64,000 nt of DNA from positions 14,043-78,042 of the forward strand of contig CAZELI010000006.1 in the NCBI GenBank assembly GCA_964512985.1, read 5' to 3'. Source of the DNA: CAYPGT01 sp964512985. Lineage in GTDB: Bacteria > Cyanobacteriota > Vampirovibrionia > LMEP-6097. Shown here piece by piece: positions 1-8,771 of this stretch. Both the position numbers and the translations under genes were made by a program. Under the pieces are notes generated by a model that was not told the DNA's origin, did no database searches, and saw only the letters and a list, made by a program, of their open reading frames with translations. Each line of letters opens with the position of its first letter. Within the stretch, counting starts at the first letter, position 1.

Positions 1-776
1 TTTATGCGACTGGGAGTATTAATGACTTCATATTTACCAACGGCGTACCCAGGAGCTCTCTCATATCTGCCAACTTTAGACATCTCTTCATAACCCCGCG
101 ATAAAGCAATTTGATAAGCAACTTCAAGTACATCTTCTAATTTATTCTTACCACACGTTAGTCTAGGCATAGCCTGAGTCATAGTTGCCCTTAAATCATC
201 TTTAGTAGGTACTGTAACTTTTCTGGTGGGATCAAATGGAGATTCTTCTGATACATTTCTTTCCCAAAATACATTAGCTTGCTTTGCTGCATCTGTTTTC
301 TGCCACTGCTCTAATTTAGAACTAGCTTTCTTCTGATCAGGTGCATAATCCATTAGTTTAGCAATGAAATCATTAGGAAAATTCAATACAAAACCCTCTC
401 CAAAAGTTGAATAAAGTTCTGTTTCGCCAAAAACCATACTAGCTATTTGTTTTAATCTGTTTTGTTCTTGTTCTTTAAGTTCTGCTGAAGGTTTATTTAA
501 TAGCTTGAAAACTTCATCACGAGTAAAATTCAATCCAGCCATAGCAGCTTCATCTTGAAAAAGTCGTCTCATATGCTGGAGTTCATATAGATGAGCATCA
601 GACCTAATCCCAGGGTTGGACGCAGCAACTTCCTTAGCCCAAGGGATTGCTGACTGAGGATTAACAAAAAATCCTTGATTACCGAGTCCCCATTTAGCTG
701 CAGCAACACCTTCACAAAGACCTTGCGATCTCCGCATAAAGTCATTCCATTCTTGTCTGTTCATTTCAATTGCCAT
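1..776 (-). CDS. Hypothetical protein, C-terminus cut by window edge
   Basis: An open frame runs leftwards from the ATG at 774-776 and leaves the window without a stop, giving about 258 residues (begins MAIEMNRQEWNDFM). The product looks soluble, helical and charged, with no signal peptide or membrane segment that I can see. I recognise no family. The start is supported by the first Met following a well-formed promoter (TTGACA, TATTAT) whose spacer contains nine C residues; a start point about 7 nt below the -10 box would give an almost leaderless message. The neighbour on the right is divergent and unrelated. The reading frame is clear; the function is unknown. Confidence 0.75.
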   Translation of the reverse strand, partial: MAIEMNRQEWNDFMRRSQGLCEGVAAAKWGLGNQGFFVNPQSAIPWAKEVAASNPGIRSDAHLYELQHMRRLFQDEAAMAGLNFTRDEVFKLLNKPSAELKEQEQNRLKQIASMVFGETELYSTFGEGFVLNFPNDFIAKLMDYAPDQKKASSKLEQWQKTDAAKQANVFWERNVSEESPFDPTRKVTVPTKDDLRATMTQAMPRLTCGKNKLEDVLEVAYQIALSRGYEEMSKVGRYERAPGYAVGKYEVINTPSRI

Positions 777-787
777 AATAAAGATAA

Positions 788-818
788 TAATATCAACGGG
801 GGGGGGTATTTTGTCAAG
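788..818 (-). promoter_or_regulatory. Promoter with poly-C spacer, candidate phase-variable
   Basis: On the minus strand a perfect TTGACA (813-818) and a TATTAT (788-793) are separated by 19 nt, nine of which are an uninterrupted C run (799-807 on the plus strand as G). Alternatively GATATT at 17 nt could serve as the -10. Gain or loss of C residues would move the two boxes relative to each other. The ATG of the partial gene lies 11 nt below the -10. Confidence 0.6.
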
Positions 819-911
819 CTCCTTTTGCAAAGTTTTTTAAATATGTAAAATCACATCCAAAATTTGCATAATAAACATATGGATTCTAAGGTTTTTACAT
901 ACAAAAACCAA

Positions 912-986
912 GAATGCAAATGGTGCAAATTTAAGTTTACTGGTGCAATTGGTGCAATTCTGATATAATTGGTGCAAATGGTGCAA
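912..986 (+). promoter_or_regulatory. Iterated TGGTGCAA operator and leaderless promoter
   Basis: TGGTGCAA occurs at 921, 941, 950, 970 and 979, with an imperfect copy at 912. The copies form three pairs (912/921, 941/950, 970/979); members of a pair start 9 bp apart and the pairs repeat every 29 bp. A TATAAT box (964-969) sits between the second and third pairs and ends 8 nt before the ATG at 978, so the third pair overlaps the start codon. The layout suits cooperative binding of a repressor, probably the gene product itself, whose C-terminus looks like a winged helix. Confidence 0.6.
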
Positions 987-2312
987 TATTTCAATGGTGA
1001 AGAATCTAAGAACCTTGAGTTTAAATCTCAATTATCAAAATTCGAGAACTTAATTAAAACCTGTATCGCCTTCGCTAACGGTTCTGGCGGACAAATATTA
1101 ATCGGTATAGAAGATAAGACAAAAAAAATTATTGGCTACACTGAATCCGATAGGCAAAAAATCTACCATGATTTTCCCAATAGCCTATATGATTCAACTT
1201 GCCCCAATTTATTTGCAGATATCTATGAGAAAAATTTTGGTAAGCAGAGTGTCATAGTAATAGAAATTGGACATGCTAACAAAAAACCTTGTTTTTTAAT
1301 CAGTGAAGGTTCAAGTACTGGAGTTTATGTTCGGGTTGGTTCGAGTACTAGAAAAGCAAACCTAGAATATGTAGAAGAATTACTAAAAGAAAATAAACGA
1401 TTTTATTATGACGAAGAAATTCTTTTTGACAACAATATTAACTTTGACGAAGATTTATTAAAGAATTTCTATGGTGTGATACCAAACAAAAAACAATTAC
1501 TATCAAACAACTTCATAAACAAACAATCTAACAAGCAACGTGATTACTATCCCACTATAGTAGGTACCTTACTCTTCAATAAAGAACCTGAACAATATAT
1601 CCCTGAAGCACATATTCTGTGTACAAGATTCAATGGTATGGATGGTAGGGAAATTATTCAAAAAGAAGAAATCAATGGTAATCTTGAAAAACAACTTGAT
1701 CTAAGTTTTAATTTGGTGTCTTCTTGGCTACAAAGAGATTATATTCTTATTAAAACCAAACTTCAATCTAAATCCATTATTCCATCAGAAGCTTTGAGAG
1801 AAGGTATTATTAATGCTTTAGTACATAGAAAATATTCCATTCCTGGCGCAGTAAAAATAGCTCTCTATGATGACAGGTTGGAAATTTTCAGTCCTGGTAA
1901 TTTTCCAGGTTTAGTTGATATCAATAATCTAGGTGAAGGAATTACTTATTTAAGAAATCCAAGCCTTGCTCAAGCCTTTAGAAAACTTGGTTTAATTGAA
2001 AGGCTCGGATCTGGTATACGCATGATTTTTGAATCTTGCTTAAAAGCGGGTTTAAAGAAACCTCTTTATCAAGAGAATGGTGATTTTGTAAAATTAATAT
2101 TTTTCTTCAGTCCAAATATTGATTTAAGTAATTATGATGAAGATGAAATTATGAAACTATTTAAATTCAAAAAAAAATTGACTATTAAAGATTTAGTAAA
2201 CAATTTAGCAATCTCAAGGAATACCGCCACAAGGAAAATGAACAAACTGATTGAGAAAAAACTTGTAAAACGCGTTGGTAAGGGAGCTGGCGTTAGCTAT
2301 ATAAAGGCATAG
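978..2312 (+). CDS. AlbA_2 / Schlafen-like ATP-binding transcriptional regulator
   Basis: The N-terminus (about residues 5-120) has the AlbA_2 pattern, NLEFKSQLSKFENL followed by AFANGSGGQILIGIED. The C-terminal half carries the GHKL-like block of this family (RLEIFSPGNFPG, then GLIERLGSGIRMI), and the last 60 residues form a winged-helix-like segment (LTIKDLVNNLAISRNTATRK). Such proteins are often annotated as ATP-binding or RecG-like regulators and commonly occur in accessory DNA. I chose the ATG at 978, placed 8 nt below a TATAAT; a TTG at 969 would overlap that box. The gene stands alone and is probably autoregulated through the TGGTGCAA repeats. A second member lies at 52418. Regulator or defence roles are both possible. 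Confidence 0.85.
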   Translation: MVQYFNGEESKNLEFKSQLSKFENLIKTCIAFANGSGGQILIGIEDKTKKIIGYTESDRQKIYHDFPNSLYDSTCPNLFADIYEKNFGKQSVIVIEIGHANKKPCFLISEGSSTGVYVRVGSSTRKANLEYVEELLKENKRFYYDEEILFDNNINFDEDLLKNFYGVIPNKKQLLSNNFINKQSNKQRDYYPTIVGTLLFNKEPEQYIPEAHILCTRFNGMDGREIIQKEEINGNLEKQLDLSFNLVSSWLQRDYILIKTKLQSKSIIPSEALREGIINALVHRKYSIPGAVKIALYDDRLEIFSPGNFPGLVDINNLGEGITYLRNPSLAQAFRKLGLIERLGSGIRMIFESCLKAGLKKPLYQENGDFVKLIFFFSPNIDLSNYDEDEIMKLFKFKKKLTIKDLVNNLAISRNTATRKMNKLIEKKLVKRVGKGAGVSYIKA

Positions 2313-2369
2313 TCAAATATTCAAAAGACCTTATTTCCATAACCATGCTATACTTACGCTTGTACGTAG

Positions 2370-3431
2370 ATGACAATAATCTCCTCACAACAAGAAGAAG
2401 ATAAACAAGATACTAGCAGTAGTAGCGTACTTAAACCTTATCCCAATAAATCAGACCTAGAATACGAAGAAGGCCCTCGCGACAAGAATCTTAGACCTAC
2501 AAGCTTCGATTCTTACATTGGACAAAGCAATTTACTCAACACTCTCAAGATTTCTATCAGTGCTGCACAGAAACGCAAGGACCTAGCAAGTATGGGTCAT
2601 ATACTACTCTATGGACCGCCAGGTTTAGGTAAGACTTCACTTGCATATTTACTTGCTAATGAACTTGGCACTGAGGCTAAGATCTTCTCAGCACCAGCGT
2701 TAGACCGCCCTAAGGATATACTCGGCATACTTATGTCTATTAACGATGGAGATATAGTTTTCATTGATGAGATTCATCGCTTGAACAAGATCACCGAAGA
2801 ACTCTTGTATCCCGCTCTAGAAGACTATCAGATAGACCTTACCAGTGGCAAGGATGCTAACTCTAGAGCCATGCGCATTAACATTAATAAATTCATTCTG
2901 GTAGGAGCCACTACTAAATTAGGTTTCATCAGTGCCCCACTTAGAGATCGCTTCATTCATATTCATCGCATGGAATATTATAAGAAGGAGGAACTCGCTG
3001 AAATAGCATTGCAAAACTCTAAGCTTCTGAATATCGATATCGATCACTCTGGCTCGCTCGCTCTAGCAGCACGTAGTAGAGGTACTCCGCGTATTGTTAA
3101 TCGTTTACTCCGACTCGTACGAGACTATGCTCATCACAAGAGCCTTGATAGTCTAAACGAGGCAAGAACCAACGAGGCTCTAGATCTCTATCGTATTGAT
3201 AAAGCAGGACTGGATCATATGGACAGAAGAATACTGCAGCTAATGATCGATAAATACAAGGGAGGTCCTGTCGGCTTAGAGACTATCGCAGCACTCACAG
3301 GCGAGGATAAAACCACTATCGAGGACTATTACGAACCCTTCCTCTTACAATCAGGGTTTTTACTAAGGACCCAACGAGGTAGGATGGTGACTGAGCTAGG
3401 GTCTAAGTATATGCAGAATTGCTCAGAATAA
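2370..3431 (+). CDS. ruvB: Holliday junction DNA helicase RuvB
   Basis: RuvB is the AAA+ motor that drives branch migration of Holliday junctions with RuvA. The order is typical: a short charged N-terminal tail of about 35 residues, LRPTSFDSYIGQ, Walker A GPPGLGKTS (near 85), Walker B FIDEIHRL (near 133), sensor 1 GATTKLGF, arginine finger APLRDRF, and sensor 2 RGTPRIVNRLLR, then the winged-helix C-terminus. Length 353 is usual. The Arg normal in GATTR is Lys here, a mild change. A TATACT at 2349-2354 gives a leader of only about 9 nt and there is no clear Shine-Dalgarno. ruvA and ruvC are not in the window. Confidence 0.95.
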   Translation: MTIISSQQEEDKQDTSSSSVLKPYPNKSDLEYEEGPRDKNLRPTSFDSYIGQSNLLNTLKISISAAQKRKDLASMGHILLYGPPGLGKTSLAYLLANELGTEAKIFSAPALDRPKDILGILMSINDGDIVFIDEIHRLNKITEELLYPALEDYQIDLTSGKDANSRAMRININKFILVGATTKLGFISAPLRDRFIHIHRMEYYKKEELAEIALQNSKLLNIDIDHSGSLALAARSRGTPRIVNRLLRLVRDYAHHKSLDSLNEARTNEALDLYRIDKAGLDHMDRRILQLMIDKYKGGPVGLETIAALTGEDKTTIEDYYEPFLLQSGFLLRTQRGRMVTELGSKYMQNCSE

Positions 3432-3480
3432 GCGTTGAGCTTGTAAGACAAATTTTTCAAAAACCCCTATAATAACTAAT

Positions 3481-5130
3481 ATGAACCAACGTCGTATTCT
3501 TATTGGTAGCATGATTGGCATACTTACCTTCACTTTATTAAGTTGGGTAAGTCCTAATACTTGGAATGTTCTTGAATCACAATTACTACAAGGTAGATCG
3601 CAACTTAGGTTATTTAATCCCTTCGCTAAAGTTAACTACCTAGTAATAGAACTCAATAACGATACTCAATCTGAGTTTGAGAATAAATCCTCTACTGAAC
3701 AAAAAGAAACTCTTATGAGTTTAGTCTCTGAGCTAGCTGCAAGAGAAGCCAAATCTATTACTATCGCTATTAATAAAAGTAACCCGTTAGACATAGATAA
3801 TATAGATTTAGAGACAGCTGTCGGAGTTTTAAACTCCCAAGCTAAAACTATTAAAGTAAACGATATAGAAACTATCATTCAGCAAGAATCAGGTCCAGCA
3901 TTATGGTTAGATCGTAAGCAGCATAATCTTAAGAGACATAGTATTAATGATTTATTGAATGATATTATCCCTCAAGATTCTATTGGCAACCAAAACATTA
4001 TTATCATTTCGCCTCGCCTTGAATTATCAGACGAAGATCTAAACCTAGTCGTTAACCACCTTTCAGACAGATGGGTAACTTATATACCAATACATTCAAT
4101 AATAAAGTTTATTCTATTCGTTGCTATTGGCATCTTTATGGCAGCCTTAGTATATTGGGCAAGAATTGTAACTTTCTTTGCATTAAGTATCATCGCAATG
4201 GTTATCGGACAATTAGCTTTAACCATATTCAATATCCAAATGGAGACCGTCTCATTTATTGTGGCTTTGATTTCTATCTTGCTCTTGTCTAATCTGTTTG
4301 ACCTAAATCTCAACGCAGCTATGAATCAACGTAAGTTCTTTCAGAGCAAAGATGAGAATGTTAATGATCTTACTAACCCAGCAGTAGTAATGACCAACCC
4401 TTATCCTGAAACCATTAAAGAAACTAGAGCCAAATTTTTCCATGAACAAGAAAGTAACTTTGAAGATATAGCTCTAGAATTCCAAGAGAAAACTATTCGT
4501 TCTGTCAACTCTGTACAAGAAAAAATCGACGAGCTAACTGAATCAGAGACTCTTAGTGAAAGAGATAGAAATAAACTAAGCTTACTAAAACATAACTTTG
4601 AGCATATGATCGAAGAGATGGATGCTATCCTGTTTAATCTAGTACCTTTTAGATTTGAAAACGATAAAGGTCTAGTAGGATTAATAGAACTTTATGCTAG
4701 TAAGATTTTCTTACTTAGTAGAGGTAAGCTGCAAATCAGCATAGAGACTCAGTTTCCGAGCCTTAAGCTTGAACTCGATCAAAAAATCAATAGTTATAGA
4801 ATCATCCAGAGATTAATTGAGCTTATTAAAACTATTAATGAAAGTAAAGCAAACTCTGGAATGGTTATATCTATTAATATTCATAGCAGCGCTAACGGGA
4901 AACTGAAATTTAGAATTAGCTACGAAGGTACTCCTGTAGATGCGAGCGCCAATAATTTCAAGATTAATGAGATTTATAAACGCATCGCTGGATTGAGCGA
5001 AGCTAATATAGATTTTGGTACTAGCACCGCTGGTCTAGTTTCTAAGAATCTTACTAATCATATTGAGTTTCAATTTAAAACGAGTGCGATCAAAACCAAT
5101 CTTAAAAAAGAAACCGCAATGATTGCTTAA
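3481..5130 (+). CDS. CHASE2-like membrane sensor with degenerate histidine-kinase-like C-terminus
   Basis: The architecture fits CHASE2: one N-terminal membrane segment (about 8-26), an extracytoplasmic part of some 175 residues, then three closely packed membrane helices (about 206-285). After these come a coiled coil (about 315-385, rich in Glu and Lys) and a segment resembling a dimerisation helix plus GHKL ATPase fold (near 430-520). I cannot find a phosphoacceptor His, an N-box Asn or the glycine-rich G boxes, so it is probably not an active kinase. A TATAAT at 3468-3473 ends 7 nt before the ATG. No cognate response regulator is adjacent. The membrane topology is firm; the CHASE2 assignment is by pattern and moderate. 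Confidence 0.55.
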   Translation: MNQRRILIGSMIGILTFTLLSWVSPNTWNVLESQLLQGRSQLRLFNPFAKVNYLVIELNNDTQSEFENKSSTEQKETLMSLVSELAAREAKSITIAINKSNPLDIDNIDLETAVGVLNSQAKTIKVNDIETIIQQESGPALWLDRKQHNLKRHSINDLLNDIIPQDSIGNQNIIIISPRLELSDEDLNLVVNHLSDRWVTYIPIHSIIKFILFVAIGIFMAALVYWARIVTFFALSIIAMVIGQLALTIFNIQMETVSFIVALISILLLSNLFDLNLNAAMNQRKFFQSKDENVNDLTNPAVVMTNPYPETIKETRAKFFHEQESNFEDIALEFQEKTIRSVNSVQEKIDELTESETLSERDRNKLSLLKHNFEHMIEEMDAILFNLVPFRFENDKGLVGLIELYASKIFLLSRGKLQISIETQFPSLKLELDQKINSYRIIQRLIELIKTINESKANSGMVISINIHSSANGKLKFRISYEGTPVDASANNFKINEIYKRIAGLSEANIDFGTSTAGLVSKNLTNHIEFQFKTSAIKTNLKKETAMIA

Positions 5131-5143
5131 CAGAACTGCTTTT

Positions 5144-5524
5144 TTATATTCTAAAATCTTCTGAAGAGTCTTTTTGCTTAACTTTTTTAGTCTTCGGTTG
5201 TTCTGACTTAGCTTTAGCAGCTTTGAGTTTAAGTTGTTCTATTTCTTCCTTAAGACTAGGGTCACTGATAGCATCTAAATCAATAGTATCTATAGTACGA
5301 AAATCAAGCTTAAATTGAAAAATTCCACTCATATAAAGCAAGCTCATTATCGCACCCCAAAGTAGTGCAGCTTGCCATAAGTCGATGCTTAAATCGCGTT
5401 CCATATTAGTCGCGCAGGTAGCATTCCAAACCGATTGAATAAGGAAGCTTGGGACCCCTATTAAGAGGGTTATGGATGCTAGCAAAATTAATATTCCGAA
5501 GAAATTTAGTTGAAAGAGTTTCAT
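5144..5524 (-). CDS. Small membrane protein, two transmembrane helices and charged tail
   Basis: This 126-residue protein has a hydrophobic N-terminal segment (about 7-30) and a second one (about 47-68), followed by a charged, Lys-rich cytoplasmic tail that is probably disordered. The motif IQSVWN after the first helix and WQAALLWGA in the second are distinctive, but I do not recognise the family. It converges with the CHASE2-like gene, the stops lying 13 nt apart, and is preceded by the start-proximal region of kdsD transcription only at a distance, so it is probably a separate unit. Coding is likely from its clean membrane topology and compact placement. Confidence 0.6.
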   Translation of the reverse strand: MKLFQLNFFGILILLASITLLIGVPSFLIQSVWNATCATNMERDLSIDLWQAALLWGAIMSLLYMSGIFQFKLDFRTIDTIDLDAISDPSLKEEIEQLKLKAAKAKSEQPKTKKVKQKDSSEDFRI

Positions 5525-5571
5525 CTAATTACATTTTACCAAGAATCGAAGTGTTTTTCACCATATATTAT

Positions 5572-6555
5572 TTAGATGACGAAACCCTCTGCAAGCATAT
5601 CTTTTAAGTCCAATATGCCAATAGGTCGAGAATCACTATCTACTACTACTAAGCTAGATATCCTATGTTCTTTCATTATTTCAGCGGCTCTAGTAGCTAA
5701 AGTATCTGACCGAACAAGTTTAGGTTGTGAGTTCATTATGTCTGTAGCCTTCTTATTAAAAGTTTCTGGGCCATATTTAATCTGCGCGCGACGTAAATCT
5801 CCATCCGTAATAATACCGATGATTTGTTGTTTCTCATCCGTCACAGTAGTGAAACCAAATTTCCTTTCATTGATCTCTGTTAAAACTACTTTGAAATCTG
5901 CTCCTGCAGAGACTTGTGGAATTTCTTTAACATGCATTATTTCTGATATCTGCACAAAACTTCTACCAAGAGCGCCTAGTGGATGCGAACGCGCAAAATC
6001 TTGTTCTTGAAAATTCTTATGCCTCATTAAAGCTACAGCTAAAGCATCACCCATCACTAATGCTACTGTCGTACTAGAAGTCGGCGCCAACTCGAGTGGG
6101 CAAGCTTCTTTCGTGATAGGGGTATGCAACACCACATCCGCAAAACCAGCAAGTGTACTCTCTTTACGACCAGTAATCGCAACTAAGGGTACTCCAAGCT
6201 TCTTAATAGGAGAAAGAATCTTACGTAATTCTTCGGTGTTACCACTAAAGCTTAGGGCTATTACTAAATCAGATGGCTTAAGCATCCCGAGATCTCCATG
6301 CCCCATCTCCGCTGGATGCACAAAGAACGCTGGCGTACCAGTACTCGCTAGAGTCGCAGCTATTTTCGCTCCAATGTGACCTGACTTACCCATGCCCGTC
6401 ACCACTACTCTGCCCTCTACTTTAAGTATAAGTTCTACAGCTTTATTAAACTCTTCGCCAAGACTATCCTTAACAGCATTAAGTGAGTCTATCTCAATCT
6501 CAAAGACCTCTTTGGCAATTAGTAAAGACTCTGCTTTTTGGCTTATTTTCTGCAT
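5572..6555 (-). CDS. kdsD: D-arabinose-5-phosphate isomerase (KdsD/KpsF family)
   Basis: The enzyme interconverts ribulose-5-phosphate and arabinose-5-phosphate, the first step to Kdo of lipopolysaccharide. Residues about 35-180 are a SIS domain with VVTGMGKSGHIGAKIAATLASTG and HPAEMGHGDLG, both hallmark motifs, and LELAPTSSTT. Two CBS domains follow (about 205-325, for example GIITDGDLRR). Length 327 matches the family. The ATG at 6553-6555 lies 8 nt below a TACAAT box, so the message is likely leaderless. It is divergent from the GH31 gene, whose start region overlaps this promoter. Its presence supports an outer membrane with Kdo-containing glycolipid. No other Kdo gene is in the window. 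Confidence 0.93.
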   Translation of the reverse strand: MQKISQKAESLLIAKEVFEIEIDSLNAVKDSLGEEFNKAVELILKVEGRVVVTGMGKSGHIGAKIAATLASTGTPAFFVHPAEMGHGDLGMLKPSDLVIALSFSGNTEELRKILSPIKKLGVPLVAITGRKESTLAGFADVVLHTPITKEACPLELAPTSSTTVALVMGDALAVALMRHKNFQEQDFARSHPLGALGRSFVQISEIMHVKEIPQVSAGADFKVVLTEINERKFGFTTVTDEKQQIIGIITDGDLRRAQIKYGPETFNKKATDIMNSQPKLVRSDTLATRAAEIMKEHRISSLVVVDSDSRPIGILDLKDMLAEGFVI

Positions 6556-6575
6556 TAAAACTCATTGTAGCAAAT

Positions 6576-8690
6576 TTGGGTAAATATTATATAGCTCTCA
6601 CCTTGCCACAGGAAAACACTCAATATGGATTAAAGAATCGACTGGAAGCTTCTAGCCTAGAAAAGCTCGATATTAATTTATATAGATCTAAATTAACCCA
6701 TATCTCTGGTAAAACACTCTATCTCTATATCCTTATATTATCCGCGGATATTATCCGCTTTCACTATTCGTTTAGCAAGAATTTTGATCTCAAGAAACCT
6801 AATGAACATCTAGATTTCCATAATTTTAATTTTCAGAAGAATAACAATATTATTCAAGAAGATAAGTTTTCACTCAAAACCAAGAATTTAAGAGTAGAAA
6901 TTATTCCTAATTTATTACAAATCAAAATTTACGATATCCATGAAACCCTTATTAGTAGCGATGAAGCAGGTCTGGGATTTTGGAGTGAAGAATTAGATTA
7001 TGGTTTACAGGAACTACGTTGTTATAAACAATATACTGACCTCAAAAACCCTCCATTGATTTATGGCTTAGGAGATAAGACTGGCTCTATAAACCGCTGG
7101 GGAAGAAGGTTTCGTAATGCCCCTATAGATGCCCTTGGCTATGATTCAGAGTATACTGATCCATTGTATAAGGATATACCGTTTTTTATCCAGATGGATA
7201 GAGTATCTAAACAAGCTCATGGAATATTCTTTGATAATTTTCATGAGAAGTTCTTTGACTTTGGGAAGGAGCGTAAACCTAGTCCTTATTATTATTTCGG
7301 AGCTAGTGGAGGGGAATTAAATTATTACTTCATTCAAGGTCCTGCGATTAAAGATGTAGTTAGTAGATATCTAGAAATCACTGGCAAACCACCTGAATGG
7401 CCAAGCTTTACTTATGGCTATTTAGCCAGCGGCATGAGCTATACAGAAAATAATGCAGTCAACGAGAATACAAACACGTCATTGCGAGGAGCAGGCGAAG
7501 CCTGCGACGTGGCAATCCAGTCGAGAGTTGAGAGTAATTTACTGAATGTCTTTAAAAAATTCCAAGCTAAAAACATCTCAGCAACAGCATTTCATCTCTC
7601 ATCAGGCTATATTCAAGACGCTAATGGACAAAGACAACAGTTCATCTGGAATAAAGAAAAATTCCCTAATCCAAAAGGATTTGCCAAACAAGCAAAAGAT
7701 TTAGGTGTAGAGCTATGTGCCAATGTTAAACCAGTCTTACTTACAACTCATCCTTGGTATCAAGAAGCAGCAGATAAAGGTTTATTTATAGATAGCAAAG
7801 AATCCAAACCATTAGTCATCGATTATTGGGGAGGACAAGGTAGCTATCTTGACTATCGCAAATCAACAACCCAAACTTGGTGGAAAGAAAAACTTCAGCA
7901 ATATATTTTGGGCAATGGCATACGCGGTGTATGGAACGATAATAATGAATATGAGATTTTTGAACCTCACTCTGCTTACGGTCATACTATGGAGATGCAA
8001 ATCATCATGTCTAAACTTGCTAAAGAAACAGGCTCTGATTGGGTTCTCTCCCGCAGTGGTTATGCTGGCATTCAGAAATACGCACAAAGCTGGACTGGTG
8101 ATAATTATTCTTCTTGGAAATCTCTTCAATACGATAATGCCATTCTCTCCTCATGCGGACTCTCTGGTTTAATTCATATGGGAGTAGATATAGGCGGCTT
8201 CTGGGGAGACACTCCAGACTCAGAATTACTATTGCGTTGGATTCAGAATGGAGTCTTCACACCTCGCCTCTGTATTCACTCTTATAAACCAATTCCAACT
8301 GAACCTGATATGTATGAAGCCAGTCATCCAGAACATTTCAAGATCATTCAACACTTCATGCAATTACGCACTGAATTAATCCCTTATATAGAGAACGCCG
8401 CTAAATTATCTGCCGAGCAAGGCATCCCTATCATGCGTCCTACTGTCTACGACTTCCAATATGATCCTAATACTTATGAACAAAGCTTTGAATATATGTT
8501 TGGAGATAAATATTTAGTAGCTCCTATTTATAAACCAGAGTCCGAAACTAATATACGTGAAATTTATTTACCTGGACCTGATACTACTTGGACACATTAT
8601 TTTAGTGGTGAGAAGTTTCAAGGTGGACAAGTTATTAAGCTTGAAGTGGATTTAAAAAATATACCGATGTTTGAGAGAAATAAACTGTAA
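6576..8690 (+). CDS. Glycoside hydrolase family 31 (alpha-glucosidase/xylosidase type)
   Basis: GH31 enzymes cleave or transfer alpha-glycosyl residues with an aspartate nucleophile. Counting from the TTG at 6576, the nucleophile lies in GVWNDNNE (Asp 455) and the acid/base in WTGDN (Asp 509); HMGVDIGGFWGD follows as expected. An N-terminal beta-sandwich domain (YGLGDKTGSINRWGRR) precedes the barrel. There is no ATG at the N-terminus: in-frame TTG codons at 6576 and 6603 are the candidates, and longer forms would run into kdsD. No signal peptide is seen, so it is probably cytoplasmic. A palindromic repeat (7477-7520) is translated in frame near residue 301-316. Substrate cannot be assigned. 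Confidence 0.88.
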   Translation: MGKYYIALTLPQENTQYGLKNRLEASSLEKLDINLYRSKLTHISGKTLYLYILILSADIIRFHYSFSKNFDLKKPNEHLDFHNFNFQKNNNIIQEDKFSLKTKNLRVEIIPNLLQIKIYDIHETLISSDEAGLGFWSEELDYGLQELRCYKQYTDLKNPPLIYGLGDKTGSINRWGRRFRNAPIDALGYDSEYTDPLYKDIPFFIQMDRVSKQAHGIFFDNFHEKFFDFGKERKPSPYYYFGASGGELNYYFIQGPAIKDVVSRYLEITGKPPEWPSFTYGYLASGMSYTENNAVNENTNTSLRGAGEACDVAIQSRVESNLLNVFKKFQAKNISATAFHLSSGYIQDANGQRQQFIWNKEKFPNPKGFAKQAKDLGVELCANVKPVLLTTHPWYQEAADKGLFIDSKESKPLVIDYWGGQGSYLDYRKSTTQTWWKEKLQQYILGNGIRGVWNDNNEYEIFEPHSAYGHTMEMQIIMSKLAKETGSDWVLSRSGYAGIQKYAQSWTGDNYSSWKSLQYDNAILSSCGLSGLIHMGVDIGGFWGDTPDSELLLRWIQNGVFTPRLCIHSYKPIPTEPDMYEASHPEHFKIIQHFMQLRTELIPYIENAAKLSAEQGIPIMRPTVYDFQYDPNTYEQSFEYMFGDKYLVAPIYKPESETNIREIYLPGPDTTWTHYFSGEKFQGGQVIKLEVDLKNIPMFERNKL
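7477..7520 (+). repeat. Family A palindromic element inside GH31 coding sequence
   Basis: The element opens with CGTCATTGCGAG, has an internal stem GCAGGC-gaa-GCCTGC and closes with GACGTGGCAATCCAG. The same module recurs at 21995-22083 and 51178-51269. Here it is read through in frame, adding residues SLRGAGEACDVAIQS between two segments that otherwise look like ordinary GH31 barrel sequence. Confidence 0.8.
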
Positions 8691-8709
8691 ATCCGTAAAT
8701 CCGCCCCAC

Positions 8710-8771
8710 ATGTCAGAATATTTGCATAAATAATGACATTTATGGCATAATTTGTATATGAAACGTGACAT
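8710..8771 (+). promoter_or_regulatory. Leaderless promoter with inverted repeats for DUF4143 ATPase
   Basis: A TTGCAT and a CATAAT (8745-8750) are separated by 17 nt, and the ATG at 8758 follows 7 nt later. ATGTCA (8710) and TGACAT (8734) form an inverted repeat around the -35; a further TGACAT lies in the first codons (8766). CATAAA (8725) and TTTATG (8739) form a second inverted pair in the spacer. Confidence 0.45.

Noticed and set aside
5576..6379. Plus-strand frames opposite kdsD
   Set aside because: They are antisense shadows of a well-conserved enzyme gene.
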